Assembly (NCBI GenBank): GCA_045646865.1
Contig: JAZRLM010000018.1
Span: forward strand, 124,001 to 188,000
Length of the DNA: 64,000 bases
From: SIG440 sp045646865
GTDB lineage: Bacteria > Bacillota > Clostridia > Monoglobales > Monoglobaceae
Direction: 5' to 3'
This document shows, one piece after another, positions 50,046-58,656 of this stretch (the first letter of the stretch is position 1; every line of letters starts with the position of its first letter). Below the pieces are notes generated by a model that worked only from the letters and a program-made list of their open reading frames with translations, searched no databases and had not been told where the DNA came from. A program made the translations under genes and the position numbers.

Positions 50046-51479
50046 TTACCTTCCCTCCTTGGTCTTTCCGACAATCACTCTTGAATTTCCTCCGCTTTTG
50101 GTCACTTTCTCAAAAGGTATTTTCATTTCTTCCGCAAGCAGCTTGATAATATACGGCGAACAAAATCCACCCTGACACCTGCCCATCTGTGCCCTTGTAC
50201 GGCGTTTCACACCGTCAAGGTCGCAAGGCTTTGGATTTGTGCGGATTGCATCTATTATCTCACCCTCAGTAACGCCCTCGCATCTGCAGATTATTCTGCC
50301 AAAGGCTTTGTTTTCTTTAATAATTCTGTTTTTTTCTTCAATACTTGCCTCTCTGAAACTGTGCATAGGGCGTCTTGCTGGATTATAATTTTCCTTTTCT
50401 TTCAACTCCACCCCTTGCTGTGCAAGTATGTCCTTAACCATAAGTGCAATAGCAGGCGACGCCGAAAGCCCGGGCGACTCAATCCCTGCAACATTTACAA
50501 ACCCCGCTTTGGGCGAATTGATTATAAAATCACCTGTACTTCCAACAGCACGGAGTCCGCAAAAAGAAGTAATTGTCTTGCCAAAAGGTACACCGTCAGC
50601 ATTTTCGTTTGCCTCTTTTATAATCTGAGCAAAACCCTCCGGTGTGGTGGTTTTATCTTCTTTATCTTCAATATTTACAGATGTAGGTCCCGTCAGCAGA
50701 TTTCCGTCTACCGTAGGCGATACAAGTATACCTTTACCCATCTTTGAAGGTGTACGGAATATCGTCTTATCAACAAGGCCGCCACAATCCTTGTCAAGCA
50801 GAATATACTCACCCTTACGCGGTGTAATGCAAAACGAATCATCACCAACCATAGCGGCAATTTTATCTGCATAAATTCCTGCCGCATTTATAACAAACTT
50901 AGCACTTATACTGTCATTACCGGATGCCACAACAAAGCCTTCGTCAGCCTCACGTATATCACAAACCGCAAAATTTGTTTTAAGTTCAGCACCGTTGTCC
51001 ATAGCATTGCCAACCGCCGCAACTGCAAGCTCATAAGGGCACACAATTGCTCCCGTAGGTGCATACAGAGCACAAACTACATTCTTCGAAAGATTAGGTT
51101 CCATAGCCGCAATCTCATCCTTTTCAAGAATACACAGTCCCTCAACGCCGTTTTTTCTGCCGCGCTCAAGAAGTTCCTCAATCGCCCTTCTGTCATCATC
51201 ATTAAACCCGATTACCAGCGAACCGTTGTTTTTGTATTTCACACCAAGCTCTTCTGTAACTTTTTTCATCATTTTCGAGCCCTGCACATTAAGTTTTGCC
51301 TTCAGGCTTCCCTCTTTGGCATCAAATCCCGCGTGCACTATGGCAGAATTTGCCTTTGTTGCCCCCATTGCCACATCATTTTCCTTTTCCAGCAGACAAA
51401 TTTTCAGTTCATAAGCCGCAAGAGTTCTTGCAATCATTCCACCTACTACGCCTGCCCCTATAATTGCTACATCATACAT
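50046..51479 (-). CDS. glpA: GlpA-like glycerol-3-phosphate dehydrogenase with BFD-type domain
   Basis: The 477-residue flavoprotein has N-terminal FAD-binding 'GAGVVGGMIARTL', 'GATKANSAIVHAGFDA', and 'TPRKGEYILLDKD', typical of the DAO/GlpA branch. The C-terminal 90 residues form a [2Fe-2S] BFD-like domain with 'CRCEGVTEGEI' and 'RRTRAQMGRCQGGFCSPYI'. It oxidises G3P to dihydroxyacetone phosphate. First gene of the operon. The related NAD(P)/FAD family includes L-2-hydroxyglutarate oxidases; the GlpP context favours G3P. Confidence 0.88.
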   Translation of the reverse strand: MYDVAIIGAGVVGGMIARTLAAYELKICLLEKENDVAMGATKANSAIVHAGFDAKEGSLKAKLNVQGSKMMKKVTEELGVKYKNNGSLVIGFNDDDRRAIEELLERGRKNGVEGLCILEKDEIAAMEPNLSKNVVCALYAPTGAIVCPYELAVAAVGNAMDNGAELKTNFAVCDIREADEGFVVASGNDSISAKFVINAAGIYADKIAAMVGDDSFCITPRKGEYILLDKDCGGLVDKTIFRTPSKMGKGILVSPTVDGNLLTGPTSVNIEDKEDKTTTPEGFAQIIKEANENADGVPFGKTITSFCGLRAVGSTGDFIINSPKAGFVNVAGIESPGLSASPAIALMVKDILAQQGVELKEKENYNPARRPMHSFREASIEEKNRIIKENKAFGRIICRCEGVTEGEIIDAIRTNPKPCDLDGVKRRTRAQMGRCQGGFCSPYIIKLLAEEMKIPFEKVTKSGGNSRVIVGKTKEGR

Positions 51480-51501
51480 TCTTTAACTCTCCTTTAAAAC
51501 G

Positions 51502-51546
51502 AAAAAAAGACGCATCAAAATAAACATATGTTTATTTTGATACGTC
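51502..51546 (-). promoter_or_regulatory. GlpP-type leader terminator of the glp operon
   Basis: Between the promoter and the GlpA start codon lies an 18-bp hairpin (arms 51509-51526 and 51529-51546, with one mismatch) followed on the minus strand by seven T. Transcripts would stop here unless an antiterminator acts. The operon itself encodes GlpP, known to do this in response to glycerol-3-phosphate. Confidence 0.75.
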
Positions 51547-51568
51547 TCCAAATCTCGGTATCTATTTT

Positions 51569-51596
51569 ATTATACCACAAAAATCTGATTTGTCAA
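51569..51596 (-). promoter_or_regulatory. glp operon promoter
   Basis: On the minus strand TTGACA (51591-51596) and TATAAT (51569-51574) are both perfect, spaced by 16 bp. The leader to the start codon is about 80 nt. Confidence 0.78.
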
Positions 51597-51603
51597 ATAT
51601 TTT

Positions 51604-52233
51604 TTATTTCACCTGATTTTTAAAATATTCCATTACCAAAACAGCATTTTCGTGTTCGGCAGCCTTATCCTTTTTACCCTTGGACTGCTCAAAGCTGGAT
51701 GTCAGAACAAGATACAATTCTTCACCTTCGGGAACGCCCAGAGATTCTCTTATTTCAGGAATATCACTTATCAGCAGCGACTCTTCTATTATCCCTTCAA
51801 AGGCTCTGTTAAAATACTCAAGATAGTAGCTGTCAAGAATATACATCTGATATTCATCAGCCGAAAGTTCCACGGAAATTTTGGTCAGTACCGCCTCAAC
51901 CATTTCGTCATATCCGTCTTTTGATATGTCGGCCTCGCTAACATTCACCAGAACATCATTTATTTCATTACCCGTTATATCATTTATCACAGGCTCAAGT
52001 GAATCTGCAAGTGCTTCTGACCCCTCTCTGTTTACCCTGCTGCATGTGTAATATGCTATATCAAGGTCATACTTAACCTGCATCATACAGTCAACCAAAG
52101 TATATACAACTATAGCCAATGCAATAATGCTTAAAACGGTATACTTTCCGTAATAGTGCAAAAAATGTTCAACCTTTTCTTTAAATGATAGGTTTTTTAC
52201 CATCTCTTTTGCCCGTCTTCTTTCGTTATCCAC
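51604..52233 (-). CDS. Single-pass membrane protein of unknown function
   Basis: The 209-residue protein has a basic N-terminal tail, one membrane helix at about residues 33-53 ('YTVLSIIALAIVVYTLVDCMM') and an acidic outer part rich in Glu and Asp. I do not recognise the family. It has its own TTGACT-containing promoter region upstream, and ends just before the glp promoter. Confidence 0.75.
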   Translation of the reverse strand: MDNERRRAKEMVKNLSFKEKVEHFLHYYGKYTVLSIIALAIVVYTLVDCMMQVKYDLDIAYYTCSRVNREGSEALADSLEPVINDITGNEINDVLVNVSEADISKDGYDEMVEAVLTKISVELSADEYQMYILDSYYLEYFNRAFEGIIEESLLISDIPEIRESLGVPEGEELYLVLTSSFEQSKGKKDKAAEHENAVLVMEYFKNQVK

Positions 52234-52341
52234 AAAATCATCTCTTTCATTAAAAATAAGGTATACACTATCCTATCACATACTGCCATATTAAGTCAAG
52301 ACCCAAAAGCACCTGTTCATTTTTAATTTACAAAAAATTCA

Positions 52342-52369
52342 AAAGCCAGAAACAAATGTTTCTGGCTTT
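52342..52369 (-). terminator. Terminator of the rnf operon
   Basis: AAAGCCAGAAACA and TGTTTCTGGCTTT form a perfect 13-bp hairpin; TTGAATTTTTTG follows on the minus strand. Confidence 0.85.
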
Positions 52370-52454
52370 CTCTTTAAGCATATCTTTTATTCCGCCGCAA
52401 CAGCAATCTTAACTTCTGCAATCTTATCTATCAAGCTGATAATCAACGTCGTAG

Positions 52455-52608
52455 AAAACGGCATTATGCCGTTTTTAGCAGAACTTGTTCTGCAACTTTC
52501 AAACTAAAAGTTTGAAAGCTACACTTGATTGCAATCGGTACGGTCTTTGCAAACATAATGTTTGCAAAGAGTTTGCGATTTTCGCGAACTGAAACACTAA
52601 CGTGTTTC
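52455..52608. repeat. Array of five short perfect hairpins 3' of rnfB
   Basis: Five perfect inverted repeats lie in about 155 bp: AAAACGGCAT/ATGCCGTTTT (52455-52475), GCAGAAC/GTTCTGC (52478-52493), CTTTCAAACT/AGTTTGAAAG (52496-52518), TCTTTGCAAACA/TGTTTGCAAAGA (52544-52570), and GAAACAC/GTGTTTC (52591-52608). The last spans the rnfB stop codon. All have tiny loops. None has a clear U-tract, so they look like a structured 3' UTR rather than five terminators. Confidence 0.75.
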
Positions 52609-53397
52609 ACCGTTCACTATTATAATCTTTTTGGGGCATTTTTCAACGCAAACGCCGCAGCCGATACACTTTGAACTGTCAATGTGTGCAAGATTATTTT
52701 CAATAACAATCGCACCCGCCTCACAGTTCTTTGCACAAATTCCGCAGCCGATACAGCCTGCATCACAAACCGCACGGACTTCCTTGCCGGGCGCCTTGGA
52801 ATTACAAACCACCAAAGCCTTTGCCGAATAAGGAACACGGATGATAACACCACGGGGACACTCCGCAATACAAGCGCCACAGTTGGTACAAAGTTCGCGG
52901 TCAACAACGGCAATACCGTTTTCAATTTTAATTCCGCCAAACTGACACTTTTCAGTACAGGAGCCGCAACCAAGACAGCCATAGGTACAACCCTTCATAC
53001 CCCCTGCCAAACGGTTTGCCGTGTGACAGTCAATAGCCTGATTGTTTATATATCTGTCCTTTGCAACATCACAAGTGCCTGCGCAGGCAACAAAGGCAAC
53101 AAGTCGCTCTGTAACAACCGCCTCGACACCCATAATTTCCGCAATCTTTGCCGCCGCAGCCGAGCCGCCAACGGGGCAGGAATTAAGCGGAGCCTCGCCC
53201 TTGCAGATTGCCTCGGCATAAGCAGCACATCCGGCAAATCCGCAACCGCCGCAGTTTGCACCGGGAAGACAATCTACAATCAATGGAATACGTTCGTCCT
53301 TTTTAACCTCAAAAATCTTTGCCGCAACCGCAAGCAATGCACCAAAAATCAAACCCATTCCGCCAATTACAATAATTGGTAAAATAATATCCATCAC
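52597..53397 (-). CDS. rnfB: Rnf complex subunit B (iron-sulfur protein)
   Basis: RnfB is the ferredoxin-docking subunit of the ferredoxin:NAD oxidoreductase that pumps Na+ or H+. The 266-residue protein has an N-terminal membrane anchor, a [4Fe-4S] motif 'CLPGANCGGCGFAGCAAYAEAI', then several CxxCxxC-type sets ('CTYGCLGCGSCTEKC', 'CTNCGACIAECPRG', 'CIGCGICAKNC', 'CIGCGVCVEKCP'). Last gene of the operon. Confidence 0.97.
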   Translation of the reverse strand: MMDIILPIIVIGGMGLIFGALLAVAAKIFEVKKDERIPLIVDCLPGANCGGCGFAGCAAYAEAICKGEAPLNSCPVGGSAAAAKIAEIMGVEAVVTERLVAFVACAGTCDVAKDRYINNQAIDCHTANRLAGGMKGCTYGCLGCGSCTEKCQFGGIKIENGIAVVDRELCTNCGACIAECPRGVIIRVPYSAKALVVCNSKAPGKEVRAVCDAGCIGCGICAKNCEAGAIVIENNLAHIDSSKCIGCGVCVEKCPKKIIIVNGETR

Positions 53398-53411
53398 AAC
53401 GATGCACCCCC

Positions 53412-54005
53412 TTAAAAGCTAAGACCCGAAAAGCCCATAAATGCTATGGACAAAAGGCTTGCAGTAATCAATGTAATGGGCATACCCTTTAAAAATTCAG
53501 GAATATCCGAGCTTTCCAACCGTTCACGAACACCTGCAAACAGCACAATCGCCAATGTGAAGCCAAGACCTGCAGTTGTACCGTATACTACCGACTTGAT
53601 AAAGCTGTAATCCACACCTGTATATCTTGTTATGTTCTGAATAGCAACGCCCAAAACCGCACAGTTGGTTGTAATAAGGGGCAGATAGATACCAAGCGAG
53701 TTATAAAGGCTTGGGATAGACTTCTGCAAAAACATCTCAACAAACTGTACCAGAACGGCAATTACCAGAATAAACGCAATGGTCTGCATATATTCCAGAT
53801 TAAGCAAAACCAGAAGCTGCTGAACAGCCCATGTAATAGCCGATGCACAAGCCATAACAAACACAACGGCAAAACCCATACCGGTAGCGGTTTCAACCTT
53901 TTTTGAAACACCCAGGAAGGGACAAATACCAAGGAACTGAACAAGTACAAAGTTCTGTACAAGAATTGCCCCGATTGAAATAATCAATAATTCTCTAATC
54001 AGCAA
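53412..54005 (-). CDS. rnfA: Rnf complex subunit A
   Basis: RnfA is an integral membrane subunit with six helices, homologous to RnfE and to NqrE. The 197-residue protein shows 'NFVLVQFLGICPFLGVSKKVETATGMG', with the Cys that in RnfA/RnfE pairs binds a membrane [2Fe-2S] cluster. It overlaps rnfE by 11 nt. Confidence 0.96.
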   Translation of the reverse strand: MLIRELLIISIGAILVQNFVLVQFLGICPFLGVSKKVETATGMGFAVVFVMACASAITWAVQQLLVLLNLEYMQTIAFILVIAVLVQFVEMFLQKSIPSLYNSLGIYLPLITTNCAVLGVAIQNITRYTGVDYSFIKSVVYGTTAGLGFTLAIVLFAGVRERLESSDIPEFLKGMPITLITASLLSIAFMGFSGLSF

Positions 54006-54606
54006 TTTCGCCCGCCCCTTTCTTCTTTTTTGATGAAATAATGTTTATGGTCATAACAATAAGACCAAGTGTAAGGAATGCACCCGGAGGCAGAATCATA
54101 ATGGTCATAGCCTGGAATTCCTCGCCGAAAAGCGAAATTCCAAAGATTGAGCCTGCGCCAAGAATTTCACGGATGCTGCCGATAATTGTAAGAGCACAGG
54201 TAAAGCCAAGACCCATACCAACGCCGTCAACCGCAGACCTCAGGATACCGTTCTTTGAAGCAAAAGCCTCTGCACGGCCAAGAATAATACAGTTAACAAC
54301 AATCAGCGGTATATAAAGACCAAGTGACTTTGAAAGTGCCGGAACATATGCCTTCATAAGCATTTCAACAATGGTAACAAAGCTTGCAATAACAACAACA
54401 TATGCCGCAATTCTCACCTTGTCGGGAATAAACTTTCTCAATAGCGAAATGAACACATTGGAACAAACCAGAACAGCCATTGTAGAAAGTCCCATACCAA
54501 CACCGTTAATTGCGGCAGTAGTAACCGCAAGTGTGGGGCACATACCAAGGAACTGAACAAAGGTGGGGTTTTCTTTAAGGAGTCCGTTAAATAAAGTCTT
54601 TTTCAT
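53995..54606 (-). CDS. rnfE: Rnf complex subunit E
   Basis: RnfE is the inverted partner of RnfA in the membrane. The 203-residue protein shows 'NPTFVQFLGMCPTLAVTTAAINGVGMG' and 'CIILGRAEAFASKNG', with the cluster-ligand cysteines conserved. Overlaps rnfG by 1 nt (TAATG). Confidence 0.96.
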   Translation of the reverse strand: MKKTLFNGLLKENPTFVQFLGMCPTLAVTTAAINGVGMGLSTMAVLVCSNVFISLLRKFIPDKVRIAAYVVVIASFVTIVEMLMKAYVPALSKSLGLYIPLIVVNCIILGRAEAFASKNGILRSAVDGVGMGLGFTCALTIIGSIREILGAGSIFGISLFGEEFQAMTIMILPPGAFLTLGLIVMTINIISSKKKKGAGEIAD

Positions 54607-55268
54607 TATTTATTACCCCCTTTAATCTGTTCTTGTGTTTGTTGTTTTATTTCTTCTTCTTTTTTGGCTGTTCCTTCAATGGTTTCAGCCGAACCTGATT
54701 TATGCTTTTCATTGGCAACTTCCAAAGCCGCATTTACGCAAGAAGTAACAGCCTTTGAAGTGATTGTTGCACTTGAAATTGCAGAAATCTGATTTTCGCC
54801 TGCCTGACCTTTAACAACAGTTAAGGGGTTCTTTGCGCCCTTGAACTGGTCAGCAAATTTCGGTTTAGAGGCATTGGCACCAAGACCTGCAGTTTCGCTT
54901 GATTCCAGAATTTCAATTCTGGTTACTTCCAGATTCTTGTCAATACCGACCATAACCTTGATATCGCCGCCATAGCCTGCATTTGACACCGCTGTCACAA
55001 CAAAGCCTTCAACTTTGTCGCCGGACATTGCCACATTCACCTTTTCAACGGTAACACCGTCAACGGAAACTTTCGGCACATCGGTATTTTCAAACTTCTC
55101 GCCTGCGGGAAGAACCACACTCAAAGCCTCCTGTTCGGTTTTGAGTGCATTTGCCTGAATGGTATTAAATGTTACCTTATTGGCAAAAGCAAGGCACAAA
55201 GCCGCCACCGCAGTAATAATAAACAGCTTTAAGGATGTAACAATTGCATCTTTCCCAAACATCAGCAC
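54606..55268 (-). CDS. rnfG: Rnf complex subunit G (flavoprotein)
   Basis: RnfG carries covalently bound FMN on the outer face. The 220-residue protein has one N-terminal membrane helix ('SLKLFIITAVAALCLAF') and the flavinylation motif 'SAISSATITSKAVTSCVNAAL', where the Thr of S-x-T is the FMN site. It ends in a polar Gln/Glu-rich tail. Overlaps rnfD by 7 nt. Confidence 0.95.
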   Translation of the reverse strand: MLMFGKDAIVTSLKLFIITAVAALCLAFANKVTFNTIQANALKTEQEALSVVLPAGEKFENTDVPKVSVDGVTVEKVNVAMSGDKVEGFVVTAVSNAGYGGDIKVMVGIDKNLEVTRIEILESSETAGLGANASKPKFADQFKGAKNPLTVVKGQAGENQISAISSATITSKAVTSCVNAALEVANEKHKSGSAETIEGTAKKEEEIKQQTQEQIKGGNK

Positions 55269-56248
55269 TTGCCCTCCTTTGCAGTCTTTTCCTTAATCTC
55301 GCCAAATCTTTTGGGAACAGTAATCTTGTCAATCAGGGGTGCTGCTACATTCATCAGAAGTATTGAATAGCTTACACCCTCGGGATAGCCGCCGTAAAGT
55401 CTGATAACCGCAGTAATCACGCCACAGCCGATACCGAAAATAATCTGTCCTGATTTGGTATAAGGTGTTGTAACATAATCAGTTGCCATAAAGAACGCAC
55501 CAAGCATCAAACCGCCTGAAAGCACGTGCATCAGGGCATCGCCGGTAAACCAGCCGTTCTTGCCGAATATAAATGTAATAATCGCAGTTGTAAGTATGTA
55601 GCTTGCAGGGATTCTTAAATTGATTACCCCTTTTGCAACAAGGTATGCCGCACCGATTAAAATTGCGACAGTTGAAACCTCGCCGATACAACCGCCCATA
55701 TTACCCAAAAACATATCCATGTAACTGGGCAGACCCTCGGTTGCACCCTCTTTGATAAGGCTAAGGGGTGTTGCAGAAGATACTGCATCAGCCGAGAAAG
55801 GAGCTGTCCATGTGGTCATTGCCTGTGCCCATGAGGTCAGCAAAAATGCACGAGCCGCCAAAGCCGGGTTCATAAAATTGTGACCGATACCGCCAAAGAA
55901 CTGCTTTACAATAATAATCGCAAACACACAGCCGATAACCGCCATCCAAAGCGGCATTGTAACCGGCAAATTAAGAGCCAGCAAAAGTCCTGTAACCGCC
56001 GCACTGAAATCACCGACTGTAGATTGCTTTTTAAGAATTTTACACCATACCCACTCACTGAGGACAGCCGCAATCACACAGATTGAGCAAAGCGCCAGTG
56101 CACGGATACCAAAAATGATTGTTCCTGCAATCACAGCAGGGATAAGAGCAATAATAACATCAAGCATAACCTTTGATGTTGAATTTGCTCCCCTTACATG
56201 AGGAGATTCTGTAACAATAAGTTTTTCGTTTATATTTGTCAATGTCAT
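55262..56248 (-). CDS. rnfD: Rnf complex subunit D (flavoprotein)
   Basis: RnfD is a membrane subunit with covalent FMN. From the ATG that shares a base with the rnfC stop codon the protein has 328 residues, with about eight helices and the FMN site in 'AVSSATPLSLIKEG'. 'GGIGHNFMNPALAARAFLL' is a family signature. A longer reading into rnfC is a shadow. Confidence 0.95.
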   Translation of the reverse strand: MTLTNINEKLIVTESPHVRGANSTSKVMLDVIIALIPAVIAGTIIFGIRALALCSICVIAAVLSEWVWCKILKKQSTVGDFSAAVTGLLLALNLPVTMPLWMAVIGCVFAIIIVKQFFGGIGHNFMNPALAARAFLLTSWAQAMTTWTAPFSADAVSSATPLSLIKEGATEGLPSYMDMFLGNMGGCIGEVSTVAILIGAAYLVAKGVINLRIPASYILTTAIITFIFGKNGWFTGDALMHVLSGGLMLGAFFMATDYVTTPYTKSGQIIFGIGCGVITAVIRLYGGYPEGVSYSILLMNVAAPLIDKITVPKRFGEIKEKTAKEGKC

Positions 56249-57624
56249 TACTTTTTCGCCTCCTGTGCCGCTTTTGTAACCTTTGCTCTTGCCGTTCTTA
56301 CCTGCTGCAGCGGATTCTGCTCTGCAGGGCACACATAAGTGCACGAGCCGCATTGTATACAATCCATAACATTAAGCTTTTGCATAGCCTCAAGGTCGCC
56401 CCACTTAACCGCCTCGCTTATTTTATTGGGAAGCAGGTTCATAGGGCATCCCTCAACGCACTTACCGCATCTCAGGCAGTTCTGCTTAACCTTTTTGGAA
56501 ATCATATCCTCGCTGAATGCCAGTATACCCGAAGTTCCCTTTACAACAGGAATGTCGGTATCGGGAACAGAAATACCCATCATAGGACCGCCCATAATAA
56601 CCTTTGCCGCAGTCTTCACAAAACCGCCGCATTTTTCGATTGCAGCCTCAACATTTGTGCCCACACGAATTCTGAAGTTGGCAGGTTTTCCAATACAATC
56701 ACCGCTGACAGTAACAATACGCCTCATAACGGGTGTACCCATTGTAAACGCCCTTGCAATAGCCGCACAGGTATCAATGTTGTCAACAGTACAGCCTACA
56801 TCAAGAGGCAGCTTTGCGGGGGAAACCATACGTCCTGTAACCGCCTTGATAAGATGCTTTTCCGAGCCTTGCGGATACTTGGTTTTAACCTTTACAACGT
56901 GAATCTTCACATCGGTTTCCTTTGCAGCCCATTCTGTCATCACATCAATCGCATCGGGCTTGTTGGTCTCGATTGCGATATAGCCTTCATTAAGACCCAG
57001 AACCTTCATTATAATTTTAAGACCCTCAATAACCTCCTCGGGGGTTTCAATCATAGCACGGTGGTCTGATGTGAGATAAGGCTCGCACTCTGCACCGTTT
57101 ACGATAGCATACTCAATCTTTTTATCGGGTGGTGGACTAAGCTTCACATGGGTCGGGAATGTAGCACCGCCCATACCCACAACGCCTGCCTCACGAATAA
57201 CCTGAACAATCTCTGCCGCAGACATTGACTTCCAGTCCTTTGGCTGAACGTCGGGTGAAAGCTCGTCCTGACCGTCATTTTCAATAACGATGGAATTCAC
57301 CTTGATTCCCGAATGATGCATTCTTGGCTCAATGGCAACAACCGTACCCGAAACCGAAGAATGTATATTTGCAGAAACAAATCCGCCTGCCTCAGCAATC
57401 TTCTGTCCCATCAGCACTCTGTCACCAATCTGCACGCAAGGTACAGCAGGCGCACCGATATGCTGCGAAAGGGGAAACACCATCTCATCCGACGGCGGAA
57501 GGTCAATAACAGGCTTTTTGCAGGTTGCCTCCTTCATATCATCGGGGTGGATACCGCCGCTGAAGGTAAACTCTTTAAACCCCAGCTTCTTTTTTAAACT
57601 AACGATTTTTTCTGACATATTCAT
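56248..57624 (-). CDS. rnfC: Rnf complex subunit C (NADH-side iron-sulfur protein)
   Basis: RnfC carries FMN and Fe-S clusters and reacts with NAD(H). The 458-residue protein shows 'FSGGIHPDDMKEAT', glycine-rich 'REAGVVGMGGATFPTHVKL', 'NGAECEPYLTSDHRAM', and two C-terminal cluster sets 'CLRCGKCVEGCPMNLLP' and 'CIQCGSCTYVCPAEQNPL'. First gene of rnfCDGEAB, 22 nt after the helicase-loader gene, so probably read from the same transcript. Confidence 0.96.
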   Translation of the reverse strand: MNMSEKIVSLKKKLGFKEFTFSGGIHPDDMKEATCKKPVIDLPPSDEMVFPLSQHIGAPAVPCVQIGDRVLMGQKIAEAGGFVSANIHSSVSGTVVAIEPRMHHSGIKVNSIVIENDGQDELSPDVQPKDWKSMSAAEIVQVIREAGVVGMGGATFPTHVKLSPPPDKKIEYAIVNGAECEPYLTSDHRAMIETPEEVIEGLKIIMKVLGLNEGYIAIETNKPDAIDVMTEWAAKETDVKIHVVKVKTKYPQGSEKHLIKAVTGRMVSPAKLPLDVGCTVDNIDTCAAIARAFTMGTPVMRRIVTVSGDCIGKPANFRIRVGTNVEAAIEKCGGFVKTAAKVIMGGPMMGISVPDTDIPVVKGTSGILAFSEDMISKKVKQNCLRCGKCVEGCPMNLLPNKISEAVKWGDLEAMQKLNVMDCIQCGSCTYVCPAEQNPLQQVRTARAKVTKAAQEAKK

Positions 57625-57646
57625 AACAACTCCTCCTTGCCTTATG

Positions 57647-58612
57647 TCAAATTCGTTTTTGCTTTTTGATTTTTCTTATATCCTCACCCAAAGTCTGCAA
57701 AATCTTATATTCACCCACAAACCTTGAAGTAATTCTCTGACTGTACATATCCGAAAGTGTTTCAAAACTTAAATTTGTGGATATAATTGTGCTCTTTCCG
57801 GCAGTTATTCTTGCATTTATAATGTCAAAAAGTGCCGCCGTGGTAAACTGGGTAACAAATTCTGTTCCCAAATCATCTATAATAAGAAGGTCAACATCAT
57901 AAACATATTTTACAACTGCCGCCTCGTCATCGGCATCCTTGCCGAACTTTGCAGCCTCAAAAATCTCAAATAATCTGAATGCAGTCTGATAATAAACAGT
58001 TTTGCCCCGCTCCAGAGCACGGTTTGCCACGCAGCTTGAAACAAAGGTCTTGCCCGTACCTGCATTGCCAAGGAGCAAAAGGTTATCGTGGCTTATATCA
58101 AAGCTCTCGGCAAAGGTCATCGCCGTATCACAAACGGTCTGCATAACCTTTAACACTCTCTGGTCGCTTCCCTGATTGCGGAACAGCGACATATCAAACT
58201 TTTCAAAGGTCTGCTCACGCATAAACTCGGTAAGGTTTGAATTTTCGCCTATATGCTTGGCAATAAGATTTTTCAGGCATTCGCACCGCTTGCCCTCAAC
58301 AAAACCCGTATCACGGCACTTATTGCAGGAGTATATATCATCGGTAAAGCCTGCCTCAAAGCCGTTAACGCTAAGCAGCTCTGCCTTTTTCTTCTGCAGT
58401 TCTTTTATGCTTTCCTTCACATCTTCAAAGCAGTTGCTTTTATCAAGAATACAGCTAAGGAGCCGTGTTCCGTTTTTCATCAGTTCTGACTCAACCTCTG
58501 CAAACTGCGGAATTTTTTTGCAGACTTCCATATGCCGTCTGCTCATTTCCGCCTGATTGGCAAGACGAATTTCCTCAAGCTCACGGCTTGCAAGTACATA
58601 TGCAGATTCCAT
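57647..58612 (-). CDS. DnaC/DnaI-type helicase loader ATPase
   Basis: The 321-residue protein has an N-terminal zinc-binding part ('CNKCRDTGFVEGKRCECL') and a C-terminal AAA+ domain with Walker A 'GNAGTGKTFVSSCVA' and Walker B 'LLIIDDLGTEF'. This is the layout of Firmicute DnaI/DnaC loaders, which place the replicative helicase on DNA. It follows a DnaD-family gene, which in Firmicutes works in the same step. Confidence 0.92.
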   Translation of the reverse strand: MESAYVLASRELEEIRLANQAEMSRRHMEVCKKIPQFAEVESELMKNGTRLLSCILDKSNCFEDVKESIKELQKKKAELLSVNGFEAGFTDDIYSCNKCRDTGFVEGKRCECLKNLIAKHIGENSNLTEFMREQTFEKFDMSLFRNQGSDQRVLKVMQTVCDTAMTFAESFDISHDNLLLLGNAGTGKTFVSSCVANRALERGKTVYYQTAFRLFEIFEAAKFGKDADDEAAVVKYVYDVDLLIIDDLGTEFVTQFTTAALFDIINARITAGKSTIISTNLSFETLSDMYSQRITSRFVGEYKILQTLGEDIRKIKKQKRI

Positions 58613-58656
58613 ATATAATCATTCCTTCCTAATCCTTAAAGCGCAAATCTAATCCT

